Position numbers and translations under genes: made by a program
The notes under the pieces: model-generated
What the model saw: the letters and a program-made list of their open reading frames with translations, nothing else
Told to the model about the DNA's origin: nothing
Databases searched by the model: none
DNA from: Strobilurus pachycystidiatus
Lineage: Eukaryota > Basidiomycota > Agaricomycetes > Agaricales > Physalacriaceae
Direction of reading: 5' to 3'
DNA length: 64,000 nt
Assembly (NCBI GenBank): GCA_019915135.1
Contig: JAHLMK010000033.1
Location: forward strand, 142,923-206,922
In this document: positions 56,701-64,000 of the stretch, one piece after another
Layout: each line of letters begins with the position of its first letter
Position numbering within the stretch: the stretch's first letter is position 1

Positions 56701-59700
56701 TTTATCGCATTTACCATCAATATTTTTAATATAAAGAGTTGCAGAATTTAAAGATTCAAAAGTTTGAGAGAGATCAGGATTTACTGTGTTAATTAATTTA
56801 ATTTTTCTAGGCTTAACTTTCATGTTTTCATTATAAAACCCATCTTTTTGATATTTTGTTACTGATTTTATACCTTCATTAATAATAGATTTACGATTTA
56901 TATCATTAATTTTTTTGTCCAGTGGTACTAACGAAAAGATATTATCTTTAAAGGGAATTCCTTGATAGATACACTTATACAATGTTTTATGGTGTAATTT
57001 AATATCATAAGCTTTTTTAAGTCTTAAAATACTAGAATAAGTATTTATTAAAGAACCTGATAAATTATACACATAAACTGTAAAACCCGATCGTTTAGAT
57101 TGTTCATCTCTTTGTTCTTTGCTAAATTCACGAGTTCGATTAAATTTGTTTAATCTCTCTATTTGTTCAATAGAAGGAAAAAAATGAGGTCGTGGTCCTC
57201 TCATTTTTTCTAAACTTGTTGAAGAATGTTTATATTCTAAACTACTTTTAACAAATTTTAAAATATTGTATTTAGGTTCTAATAAGTTTATTCAAAATTG
57301 TTCTCGCTCATCCAATAATTCTATTGGACAATATTCTAAAATAAGAACAGAAAAATTTAGATGTTTATATTTTTTTAAAGATTTAATTAACAAGCTTTTA
57401 CCTATATTTGTTGAACTTAAGTAACTATTGTGAAAATATCTAGCCAATCTTCCTCTTTTGACACTTCCAAGCTCTTTGGATTGACCGATATAATAAAGTT
57501 TAGTTATGTTATTATATCATAAATATATTCCACTTTTACCGCTATTTTCCTTTAAAATTTTTTTATGATCAGTTTTAGCATTTTTATAAACTTTAACAGT
57601 ATATAAATCTCAATCTTTGAAAAATTCTTCTTTAGTTTTAGGGTAAATAGTAACAATTAAATTATTAAATTCTATACCTTGATTTAAACAGTCCAATCCT
57701 TCAACTAAGCCAGTGCAGGTTTCACAATATCAGTAATTAAAAATTATGAAATCTTCTATCTTTAAGTCAATTGTAAATAAATTATTGATATAGTATTGAA
57801 ATGTAAAAAAAAAATATAATATTGAAGAAATAATAGCTATAATTTTGACTACTGCTCAAAGTTTATTGACCGTATAAACATTGATACTATTCTTATCCTT
57901 TAAGATAAGATAGGATTATATCTTATCGTTTATTTCTACTTAGCCTTATGTGTTATTACATTAGCCTTCCTCCGTTTTATTTTTGTCATAAGCTTTTTAG
58001 TTATAAGCTGTGCTCTTCACACGCAGGGTTGACGTGGAAAAATAATTAGTATATACTTCCATCCCTACGGTAGGGTCGAAGGGTTACTGTATTATTAAAA
58101 CTTTTTTTTTTAACTCTCTCCTAACCTTAAACTGAGGGTTTGTTTGTGAACGTCAACCCCCCTACTTCCTAGCCCCCATTTATGGGCAAATGGGTAATGG
58201 GTATGGGTCGGGTGGGAGGGGTGGGGTGGGGATAAAAACAGTAAACCTACACCGTACTGAAAAAAAAAGAGTCTTTTTGGATCAATTTTTTCTTTTATCC
58301 TTCCGTATTAGGGTTTTTAAGAAAGCAGAAAGTCGAAAAGTCTGCCAACCTTACTTTTTTAAATACTTTTAATAGTTTGGAAGTAATAGTAAAAAAAGGA
58401 AAGCCTTGTAATAAAAAACGATCTGTACGTATAATCTCTGAAGAAAAAATAAACTTCTTGCTGGTTAACCATTATAAAATTATTTTAATTTTTACTACTT
58501 TATAGTATAAAATACTTTAGATACTTCCAGACATATAGTACAGTTATATTAGTAATAAATATTACTAATTTGGAACTCTTAGCTAGTTAATCCCATAGTA
58601 AACACAAGTGGAGTATTAAATTTTAAACTTCCTCCATATAAAGTTGCTCAAGGTTCAGCCTTTAACCATTTCAGGTATAGTTAGCTTATATATCTCAAAA
58701 ATATAAATAAAGTTAATTAAATTTATAATTTTTTTATTAGAGTTTTGCTCTAAGCCGTTACCGGTGATTTTGGACTATTCCTTATAATTTCATATAAAAA
58801 AGAATAAATTTACTTAGAAATTATGGGGCGTCTAGTCTCTACGCTTTTACATAATAGTTTCCTGATTATGACTTAGTTCGACGATTATCCTCCTTATATT
58901 ACTAATTCTATAATAAGGACTTCCCTCGAGTTTGCCCCTTTACTAAAATATTATGAATTTAATAATAATTTATAACGGAATTTATATAGCATACTAGGTA
59001 TAATATACTTTTGTATGTGAGGATAAATTAATTTTATAGATCTTACACTTAAATATAAAACAGGTAAACCCCTTTGATAATGTATAGTAGTAATAATACC
59101 AAATTTTATATAAAAAACATTAATTATAAATACACATTCTTTAATAGTAAAGCTTTGTGTTTGTAAATATAAACCTCCTCCTTTAACAAAAGAACCATCA
59201 CCCATTATCCAATGAGCTAAACCTTCGTAAGTAATTAAATCATAAAAATCTAAAGGAACAATTTTTTTACCTTTAAAATAAAATTTATGGTATAAAACTA
59301 AAAAACAAGGTAAACTACGACTGACAATCTCTATAGCTAAAAAATCTTTTCTATTTACTCTAGCTTTAACTAAAAATGGATAAGAAATACAATAATGAGA
59401 AATAAGTGAAAACACATGGAAAAGATAATCTGATCTTTTTATAGTTTGTTTAAATCTAAATCTAGCTCCTACTGTTTTTGGATATTTTTCAACCCTTAAC
59501 AATTTACTGCTATTATTAATAGTAATACATCCATCTGATAATAAAATTCCTATTAAAGGAAATAAAATATTATTAGGTATTCCTACCATATATTTTACAA
59601 TACTAGAATATTTTGGATAATTAACAGAAGAAGAAAGATTAGTACCATATAACACTAAACTTTTACAATGTGTATTTTCTGGTAAATAAAATTTATTTGA

Positions 59701-62700
59701 TCTTGGAAAAACAGTTAATAAATTTGCATTATAAAAATTAAAATTTTCTAAAACATTTAAGTATATTTGATTGGCCATATTATTCTTACTAAAGGAATAT
59801 GACAGCCATGAGAATATTTTGATTCCTGTTGGAACCGCAATCACCATTGTGAAATAGAAGATTAACCCTTTCAAACCTAAAAGATACCTCAAATTAGTAG
59901 TATCTTAGATAAGAACTTAGTTAAAAGTCCTTTCCCAAACCGTACGTGATAGTTTCCCATCATACGGCTTTCCAAAGAAAAAGTATAAGGATAAAAATTT
60001 TTCTTCTGTTCCCCTTCAATTAATTAATTCCACGTAGTCAAATCAATTAATCTAATACGAGAACTCCGTCCCCTCAACTATTCCGAGTTTCAGGGGATCC
60101 CCAGTTCTTCAATAAACCGCATAAATATCCCCTTAGGCCCCCTGTAATTTAAAATGGTCCTTTAGAATTCAGTCTGCAACTTCTGAATTCCATTTAAAAA
60201 AAAATATACTAAAAAGGGTTCGTGAACCTAGCCATAGGGATCGTAGCTCGAGGGTGAAATAACTTTAAAAAGTTTAAACCCCCTTTTAGAACATGCTGTT
60301 GTCAGTGAAAAGTTAGCCTTTTCTACCTAAGTTCCATGCTTTACATCGCTAATTCAATTTATATAAGAAATGATCTACAAAAAAAGGTAAAACATGAGGT
60401 TTAATCTTTATTTTATCTTTTTTTCCAATAAAAATTCTAAATTTATCTTTATCCTTTTGGATAGTAGGAGAGATATCAAATGTTAATATTAATATATTAA
60501 CCAGTATAGTTATTTCTTGAATGCTAAAGTTATCTGTACATAAAACTAATCCTCCTTTCCTATTACTACCATCTCCCATAATTCAATGGGCTAAGATAAT
60601 ATAGTCCATATATAAGGCTAATTCAGGTTTAATTGTTTTTATAATTAGATTTTTGTTTTTTATATAAAACAAGTTATAAATTTCCATTAAACAATCTAAT
60701 TGTCTAGTTTGTAAGCTCAGGCTAAAAAAAAATTTTCCTCTTTTTAAATGTTTAGCTCACATAGGTAGTCCTGAACATAAATAACCTAATTCACTATAAA
60801 TCTCTCAAAAATAAGGAAAATTAATTGTTGATTGTTTAAACCCCATTCTAGGATTTCAGTTATTTCTTTTTTGCATTCAACCATCTGATAATATAATCCC
60901 TATTAAAATACTTTTTACTTTTGGTGTTAATTGAATTAAATTTCTTTCAATAATTGTTAATCTTTTATTTAAAAACATAGAAGTCATTCCTAATTTTTTA
61001 TCTCATAAAGTTAATTGATTAACATTATAATTCTTATTTGTAGAGTAATATCTTTTTTGAAAGTTAGAAAAGGACAACGATGAGGAAGTTACTCCTAACG
61101 ACTTATTCAATGAAAGGGCGCACGTTGCAGCGGTGAAATATGCTCTTGTCTGATTTTTTTTTTTTTTATTAAATTTAAAATAAAAAATTTGGACAGTATC
61201 ATAGATAAATAAAAATTAAAATTTATTAATCTTCTTGCGTGCTTGTCTCTGAGGATCCTTTAGTTTTAATACTGGTAATTTTTTTAATCCCTTTAATCTC
61301 TAAATGTTGTCCTTTAGTGATCATAATATAAACTTTTCTAAATTTAATAAAATTGACATATTTTCCTGCAAAAACATTAAATTTATCAAAATAATTAATT
61401 AGCAAAAAAGCTGTTTTGAATCCTGAACTTTTATAACATCAGATATTACTGTTATAGTGAGAAAGATTACCCATTTTTACTGTTTCGTATAATAGTTTTA
61501 AAGGAACATCATCCTTTTGTTTAATAGAAAATTCTAATCTGACACTGTGTCCACAATTAAGGCTTTTACTTTTTATAACACTAATATGAAAACAACCGTC
61601 TGCTTGAGAAAAACCTGCTAATCAATAATTATCTAGAGTAACATTATATGAAGGAGGTAAAATATCAAAATTAAAATCTGAAGAATAGTTATGTTTAATT
61701 AATTGTTCATATTTAGGATTACTTACCAATTTACCATTAATAAAAGATAAAATAATTTTTAATCCATCACTCTTTTTACAAATATATCTTACCGCTTTTT
61801 TATTTTTAATTTTATAAATGGAACCATATCCTATTCGTTTTTTTATGAAATAAGCTAGAGATATATCGTCTTCAGAGAAAATAATATGAAGTTCTTTTTT
61901 ACCAAATCAGCCATCTCCTTCAATTAAACCAGCCAAGAAATAACCAAATTCAATATCTGTGAGATGAGTTTTATGTTTAGGAACATGATCGGAAATTAAA
62001 GATAATTGGGTGTATCTAGTACAAGTATTTATAGTTACTGCCGGAGCTTTTGAACTAAAACTAAAGTTTCCTACTGATTGTCCTGTAATTATTTTATTTT
62101 TTAAGTAAATTTTTCCTAACATAGTCAATATGAGTGGACTACTTAAACAGGAGTTTCCAGAATATAGCAAGATTTTTTCCCTTTTTATATCCTCTAAATA
62201 ATACAAAATAGAATTTAAGGAATTAAAAAGTTCTGTGGACACAAATTTATCCACATCTAAACCAACAGAGAACATGTGATGAGACCATACTAATAGTCCT
62301 AAGATTCCAATTGAAAACATAGCATAACAACTAAAAATTAAAATTTATTTAGTTATATAATTAATCGTATTTACGTTTAGAGTTCATGTTTGAAATAATT
62401 TGTTGAATTATTTCTATATTTTTTTTATTACCTGTTTCATATAAGTCTGCTGCTTTTTTAAAATCTAAAAAATCTAAAGTTTTAGTATTATAAAGAGGAT
62501 ATTTGTAAAAATGAGGTATGATTGTATCATAGATTTTTGAGAAATCTTGTACATAGTAATCACAACGATTAGAGCGTAAATTTACTTTACCAAAACCAAA
62601 AATTTAATGAATAACTCCATTAATAAGATATCTCGTGAATGCTGAGTAATATAAAATCTAAAATATATTTGTTTTGTTTCTTTACGAATACCAATAGAAA

Positions 62701-63828
62701 ACCCTCCATCTCCTGCTGTAAACCCTGATACTCAATTAGGATTTAGATTCTCAGGAAGATTAGGTTTTAACCTGTTTACCCCTTTAATATTCGGATATGA
62801 AGATAATACTGCAGAGGACAACCCCCTATTAATAGATGCATAATAACTTAAAACAGTTATAAAACCTGTAGATTCTAAATGCTCTTTTTTATTAATTAAC
62901 TCTATTACTTTAGATCATAAAATAAAGTCACTATATTTCTGTGTTAGCAAAGGAAATTTAATAAAATGAGGTATTATAACATTAATAAGATTATCAATTT
63001 TTGTTACACGATATACACAAATATTTCTATTAATTCTAGATGTGACAGACCCTACTCCAAAATATTTTTGTATTTGAAATAAAATAGCAATATCTTTAAT
63101 ATGTAAATTTATTTCAAAACTAGCTGTAACTCGTCAACTTAAATTAGTTCGTTTACTAATAATAATACTAAAACAAGATTCAGCGTCTGAAAATCCAGTT
63201 ATTCAATTAGGGTTTAATTTTACTTCAGCTTCAGTTATGTGGAGAGATCTTTTTTCACGTTGAAATTTGTTTAAAACAACTTTGCGAGATGCAGTAGAAG
63301 AAGAAGAAGAAGCAGAAGCAGAAGCAGAAGCAGAAGCAGAAGCAGAAGAGCAAGAAAAAAAAAGTCTTTTAATTTTGAAGAAAAACTAAACAATAAACAT
63401 AATACAAAAAATAAGCAACTTTAAATAATATTAATTTAAAGTCGGACTTTATCTTATTTTTTTTTTTCACCCACATTTTTTGTGGTTGCGGTAAAAAATA
63501 GAACATTTATAATATAAAAGTTCTATTTTTTTTAGCGAAGCTTTTTTGTATGTGGTATTTGAGATTTAGGGGTGAAAAAAAAAATCTTTACGTAGAGTCT
63601 CTGAAGCTTATAAGCTTGCTGATTAGAAATTCAATAATTATCGTAATTTTAATATTGTAACTAATAAATTGTAGTAATTAAAATTTTAAAAACCTTTCAG
63701 CATATAGTAAAGTTTTTAAGTAGGAAGGCCTAGCTATAAGTTTGACCATCCCAATGTAACCGAATACATTTTTACCTGAAAATGTAGAAACAATATGACT
63801 AACAATACCAAAAGCTGGTAAATTAAAA
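47702..63828 (-). CDS. cox1: Cytochrome c oxidase subunit 1 (3' part, 12 exons in window)
   Basis: Catalytic subunit of complex IV, mitochondrial inner membrane. Exons: 63828-63745 ([16 protein letters not shown]), 62327-62249 ([20 protein letters not shown]), 61149-61124 (TRAYFTAA), about 59849-59804 ([13 protein letters not shown]), 58648-58590 ([19 protein letters not shown]), about 56592-56559 ([10 protein letters not shown]), 54533-54474 ([16 protein letters not shown]), 53143-53126 (TYYVVA), 52673-52536 ([20 protein letters not shown]), 51199-51181 (NLTFFP), 49216-49193 (QHFLGLAG) and 47983-47702 ([15 protein letters not shown] to FDNLAVQS stop). The heme/Cu His ligands HH (helix VII) and HFH (helix X) are present. 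The 5' half lies beyond the window. Confidence 0.95.
47984..49192 (-). ncRNA. Last cox1 intron (between LAG and MPRRVPDY)
   Basis: The ORF precedes the core: P GAATTGCAAGGAAG (about 48310), Q GCAGCGAAG (about 48240), R GTTCAACGACTAACAG (about 48180), S GAAAGACATAGTCTG (about 48085); terminal G before ATGCCAAGA. Confidence 0.85.
48377..49192 (-). CDS. GIY-YIG homing endonuclease fused to cox1 exon
   Basis: Continues the HFLGLAGM exon in frame to TAA at 48377, about 271 intron codons. GIY-YIG module [19 protein letters not shown] (residues about 60-80), Arg in STRLLSYW, Glu in [11 protein letters not shown]. Then NUMOD3-like [20 protein letters not shown] and NUMOD1-like [21 protein letters not shown]-Trp in the catalytic segment. 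Intact. Confidence 0.9.
49193..49216 (-). CDS. cox1: 24-nt cox1 micro-exon QHFLGLAG
   Basis: Eight codons encode QHFLGLAG of helix XI; an intron-terminal G precedes it and the next exon starts ATGCCAAGAAG (MPRR) after an intron-terminal G. Confidence 0.9.
49405..50827 (-). pseudogene. Decayed GIY-YIG homing endonuclease with G/C cluster
   Basis: An upstream frame (from about 50651) carries GIY-YIG module [20 protein letters not shown], Arg in ISRRMYEYI, and Glu in [18 protein letters not shown]. It then runs through a UGA-Trp ([11 protein letters not shown]) to about 50010, where a G/C cluster lies. Beyond the cluster the protein continues in another frame ([20 protein letters not shown]). 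It is then cut by a single TAA at about 49789, after which the same frame goes on with a NUMOD1-like [19 protein letters not shown] to TAG at 49405. So it has at least one frameshift and one nonsense codon. Confidence 0.82.
49926..50012. repeat. G/C cluster inside a GIY-YIG gene
   Basis: CCCCCTACGGGG units in tandem plus CCCATAAAAGGG-type arms and a run of ten C. It coincides with the frame change in the surrounding endonuclease gene. The same unit family occurs at 55037-55075. Confidence 0.85.
51181..51199 (-). CDS. cox1: 19-nt cox1 micro-exon NLTFFP
   Basis: TAATCTTACATTTTTTCCT supplies NLTFFP; with the flanking exons it rebuilds [16 protein letters not shown], the usual helix XI start. 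Preceded by an intron-terminal G. Confidence 0.88.
51200..52535 (-). ncRNA. cox1 intron (between FVGV and NLTFFP)
   Basis: The ORF precedes the core. P CTATATGCTGGAAG (about 51533), Q ATAATCAGCAG (about 51466), R CTTAGAGACTAAATG (about 51410), S TTAAGATATAGTCC (about 51346), terminal G before TAATCTTACATT. 1336 nt. Confidence 0.9.
51592..52535 (-). CDS. GIY-YIG homing endonuclease fused to cox1 exon
   Basis: Open from the [14 protein letters not shown] exon through the splice site to TAA at 51592, about 314 intron codons. GIY-YIG module [20 protein letters not shown], Arg in LKKRMGSHF, Glu in [15 protein letters not shown]. Then NUMOD3-like [16 protein letters not shown] and NUMOD1-like [19 protein letters not shown]-Trp is required at the junction of the two halves. 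Intact. Confidence 0.9.
52674..53125 (-). ncRNA. cox1 intron (between TYYVVA and HFHYV), no ORF, 452 nt
   Basis: P ACTATATGCTGGAATT (about 53080), Q TAATCAGCAG (about 52980), R CTCAGAGACTATACG (about 52945), S GATAAAGATATAGTCC (about 52714), terminal G before CATTTCC. A group I core with a long A/T loop and no endonuclease gene. Confidence 0.9.
53126..53143 (-). CDS. cox1: 18-nt cox1 micro-exon TYYVVA
   Basis: Six codons ACT TAC TAC GTC GTC GCT encode TYYVVA, the strictly conserved link between helices IX and X of Cox1. The 3' side is supported because the next exon resumes CATTTCCAC (HFH) right after an intron-terminal G. Confidence 0.85.
53285..53365. repeat. G/C cluster in a cox1 intron
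   Basis: A CCCATTTATGGG hairpin and one CCCCTACGGGG unit followed by GGGGA repeats: it combines both kinds of cluster unit seen elsewhere in the window. Confidence 0.75.
53664..54473 (-). CDS. LAGLIDADG homing endonuclease fused to cox1 exon
   Basis: Continues the exon [10 protein letters not shown] in frame to TAA at 53664 (about 269 intron codons). Helix 1 [16 protein letters not shown], helix 2 [16 protein letters not shown], with acidic residues; a UGA-Trp precedes the second half. Intact. Confidence 0.88.
54552..55860 (-). pseudogene. GIY-YIG homing endonuclease disrupted by a G/C cluster
   Basis: N-terminal extension, then GIY-YIG module [20 protein letters not shown], Arg in ANRLRNYL, Glu in [15 protein letters not shown], and NUMOD3-like [14 protein letters not shown]. 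Right after ALISKTL the G/C cluster at 55037-55075 brings a TAG. Beyond it, a different frame continues the protein ([17 protein letters not shown], then NUMOD1-like [18 protein letters not shown]) to TAA at 54552. So the insertion cut an otherwise complete gene. Confidence 0.87.
55037..55075. repeat. G/C cluster, three CCCCTACGGGG units
   Basis: Three head-to-tail CCCCTACGGGG palindromes lie within the GIY-YIG gene. The same unit, with extra C, forms the cluster at 49926-49985 and a single copy lies at 53331-53345. Its boundaries against the coding frame make it a clear insertion. Confidence 0.9.
56411..56483. repeat. G/C cluster in a cox1 intron core
   Basis: A C run, two CCCATAAATGGG/CCCATTTATGGG hairpins and GGGTGGG arms lie between the P and Q elements of the cox1 intron at 54534-56558. 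The intron must tolerate it in a loop. Confidence 0.75.
56626..57870 (-). CDS. GIY-YIG homing endonuclease (cox1 intron)
   Basis: About 415 codons to TAA at 56626; the start lies near 57870 but no unique ATG was chosen. The N-terminus is hydrophobic ([15 protein letters not shown]), unusual for this family. GIY-YIG module [20 protein letters not shown], Arg in KRGRLARYF, Glu in [16 protein letters not shown]. Then a NUMOD3-like region ([14 protein letters not shown]), two NUMOD1-like segments ([15 protein letters not shown] and [20 protein letters not shown]) and a basic linker. Uses UGA-Trp. Confidence 0.85.
58157..58235. repeat. G/C cluster in a cox1 intron
   Basis: CCCATTTATGGG hairpin plus GGGTGGG/GGGGTGGGG arms in the intron at 56593-58589. 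The plus-strand frame starting at 58190 is a by-product. Confidence 0.75.
58649..59803 (-). ncRNA. cox1 intron (between FSWL and ATLYGG)
   Basis: P1: UGGCU with guide GGCCA (terminal U-G). The ORF precedes the core: Q CATAATCAGGAA (about 58858), R CGTAGAGACTAGACG (about 58830), S AAGGAATAGTCC (about 58775). Terminal G before AGCAACTT. 1155 nt. Confidence 0.87.
58951..59803 (-). CDS. LAGLIDADG homing endonuclease fused to cox1 exon
   Basis: Open from the [13 protein letters not shown] exon into the intron, TAA at 58951, about 283 intron codons, no UGA-Trp required. Motif 1 [15 protein letters not shown], motif 2 [19 protein letters not shown]. Full-length by comparison with the other LAGLIDADG_2 ORFs here. 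Confidence 0.9.
59850..61123 (-). ncRNA. cox1 intron (between TRAYFTAA and MVIAVPTG)
   Basis: Placed by the two flanking exons. The ORF occupies the 5' two thirds. The 59900-60340 stretch has several G/C-containing stems but I could not assign P, Q, R and S with confidence, and neither border shows a clean U-G P1 or terminal G. Borders approximate. Confidence 0.65.
60349..61123 (-). CDS. LAGLIDADG homing endonuclease fused to cox1 exon
   Basis: In frame with the TRAYFTAAT exon down to TAA at 60349 (about 257 intron codons). It has a YYSTNKN linker, motif 1 [16 protein letters not shown] and motif 2 [18 protein letters not shown] (LAGLIDADG_2 type). Several Trp residues are UGA. Intact. Confidence 0.87.
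61150..62248 (-). ncRNA. cox1 intron (between GLDVD and TRAYF)
   Basis: P1 is perfect: UGUGGAU with GUCCACA. P GCTATATTCTGGAAAC at about 62160; R-like CCTCAGAGACAAGCACG (about 61238) doubles as the last codons of the ORF; terminal G before ACAAGAGC. 1099 nt. Confidence 0.9.
61226..62248 (-). CDS. LAGLIDADG homing endonuclease fused to cox1 exon
   Basis: Read through from the cox1 exon (VGLDVD) in frame to TAA at 61226, about 340 intron codons. Helix 1 [16 protein letters not shown], helix 2 [17 protein letters not shown], both with acidic residues. Its last residues SSETSTQED are encoded by the intron R element. Such exon fusions are matured by cleavage in other fungi. Confidence 0.88.
62361..63381 (-). 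pseudogene. LAGLIDADG homing endonuclease with a one-base frameshift
   Basis: Opens after a TAG near 63390. An Ala/Ser repeat (from the AGAAGC microsatellite) leads into helix 1 [16 protein letters not shown] and helix 2 [17 protein letters not shown]. The frame then stops shortly after a run of five A on the plus strand (598-602 of 62xxx), while the next frame continues [10 protein letters not shown] to a C-terminal NMNSKRKYD with TAA at 62361. One missing base in the run explains it. It is either a true pseudogene or a sequencing indel. Confidence 0.8.
63297..63351. repeat. AGAAGC hexanucleotide microsatellite
   Basis: AGAAGA then about eight AGAAGC units at the start of a LAGLIDADG frame, read on the minus strand as alternating Ala and Ser. 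The neighbouring endonuclease domain does not need it. Confidence 0.8.
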
Positions 63829-64000
63829 CATAACAAAATTTTGATTAATCAAATAGTTAATAAAAATCTATTTAAATTTACTCAAGATTTACATCCTTGT
63901 TAGACTTTATCTTAAACTGCAGTATCACTTAATCTGTTCATTTAATTTATTAATTTAATAAATTTTCAATACATTATTATTTAAATGATCTTTATTTAGA
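63829..64000 (-). ncRNA. 3' end of a further cox1 group I intron
   Basis: The S-like AAGATAAAGTCTAAC at about 63905 and a terminal G before TTTTAATTTACCAGC mark the end of an intron whose body is outside the window. Confidence 0.65.

Larger units (their letters stand above)
56593..58589 (-). ncRNA. cox1 intron (between FTMGF and VVLALF)
   Basis: P1: GGGAU with guide GUUCC. P TATATGTCTGGAAG (about 58532), Q TTAACCAGCAAG (about 58455), R CTTCAGAGATTATACG (about 58430), S CGATAAGATATAATCC (about 57918), with a G/C cluster (58157-58235) inserted between R and S. Then the GIY-YIG ORF. The 3' border is approximate. Confidence 0.82.
62328..63744 (-). ncRNA. cox1 intron (between GYIGMV and YAMFS)
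   Basis: P1: exon GGAUGGU with guide GCCUUCC (one U-U). P ACTATATGCTGAAAGG (about 63693), Q TAATCAGCAAGC (about 63618), R TTCAGAGACTCTACG (about 63593), S AAGATAAAGTCCGAC (about 63445), terminal G before TTATGCTATG. The ORF follows the core. Confidence 0.9.

Noticed and set aside
47702..63828. Group II introns in cox1
   Set aside because: No reverse-transcriptase frame, no GUGYG start and no domain V hairpin seen; group I P/Q/R/S elements account for nearly all of the introns.
1..64000. CRISPR-like arrays
   Set aside because: Repeats are either contiguous tandem units or dispersed hairpins; none show regular spacers, as expected for mitochondrial DNA.

Overview
This window is fungal mitochondrial DNA, apparently from a very large, intron-rich mitogenome. 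The evidence is the AT-rich background, UGA read as tryptophan (NCBI code 4) in every long frame, a cox1 whose C-terminus is fungal in style, a large-subunit rRNA (rnl) full of group I introns, a var1/S3-type rps3, and remnants of a mitochondrial-plasmid type B DNA polymerase. rps3 is free-standing rather than inside an rnl intron. That fits a basidiomycete (probably an agaricomycete) better than a filamentous ascomycete, but this is inference. All intact genes lie on the minus strand; only two atp8-like fragments read on the plus strand. Layout, low to high coordinates: 0.3-2.1 kb holds a broken plasmid-type DNA polymerase and 2.5-3.3 kb a decayed ORF of unknown type. 3.3-6.7 kb is non-coding with palindromes and G/C-rich hairpins. 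A 207-codon membrane-anchored ORF (orf207) follows at 6.7-7.3 kb, then tRNAs Ser(UGA) and Met with a tRNA-like sequence between them. 9.3-15.4 kb is one uninterrupted frame of about 2032 residues whose C-terminus is ribosomal protein S3. 16.4-21.2 kb carries a tRNA cluster: K, Q, T, F, E, M, L(UAA), N and P. 22.4-42.8 kb is rnl, cut by 11 group I introns into 12 exons, some only 13 and 15 nt long. tRNA-Tyr, a second polymerase remnant, orf246 and orf357 lie between 43.4 and 47.7 kb. 47.7-64 kb is the 3' part of cox1, with 11 complete introns and the end of a twelfth, and several exons of 18-26 nt. Most introns encode a LAGLIDADG or GIY-YIG homing endonuclease (HEG), often fused in frame to the upstream exon. 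Three introns have no ORF. One 3.7-kb rnl intron at the peptidyl-transferase loop carries three ORFs with no recognisable endonuclease motif. Where I could fold them, splice sites were set by the P1 pairing (exon-terminal U opposed to G) and by the intron-terminal G. Two overlays dominate the non-coding DNA: mobile-looking G/C clusters, often built on CCCATTTATGGG hairpins, and perfect A/T palindromes. The G/C clusters have entered the polymerase remnant, two GIY-YIG genes (shifting the frame) and the giant rps3 (kept in frame). The strongest candidates for something undescribed are the 2032-residue rps3, the intron-borne trio of membrane/low-complexity ORFs, and the antisense atp8 fragments inside two rnl introns. 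Boundaries given as approximate come from alignment by eye to the E. coli 23S rRNA sequence and to fungal Cox1.
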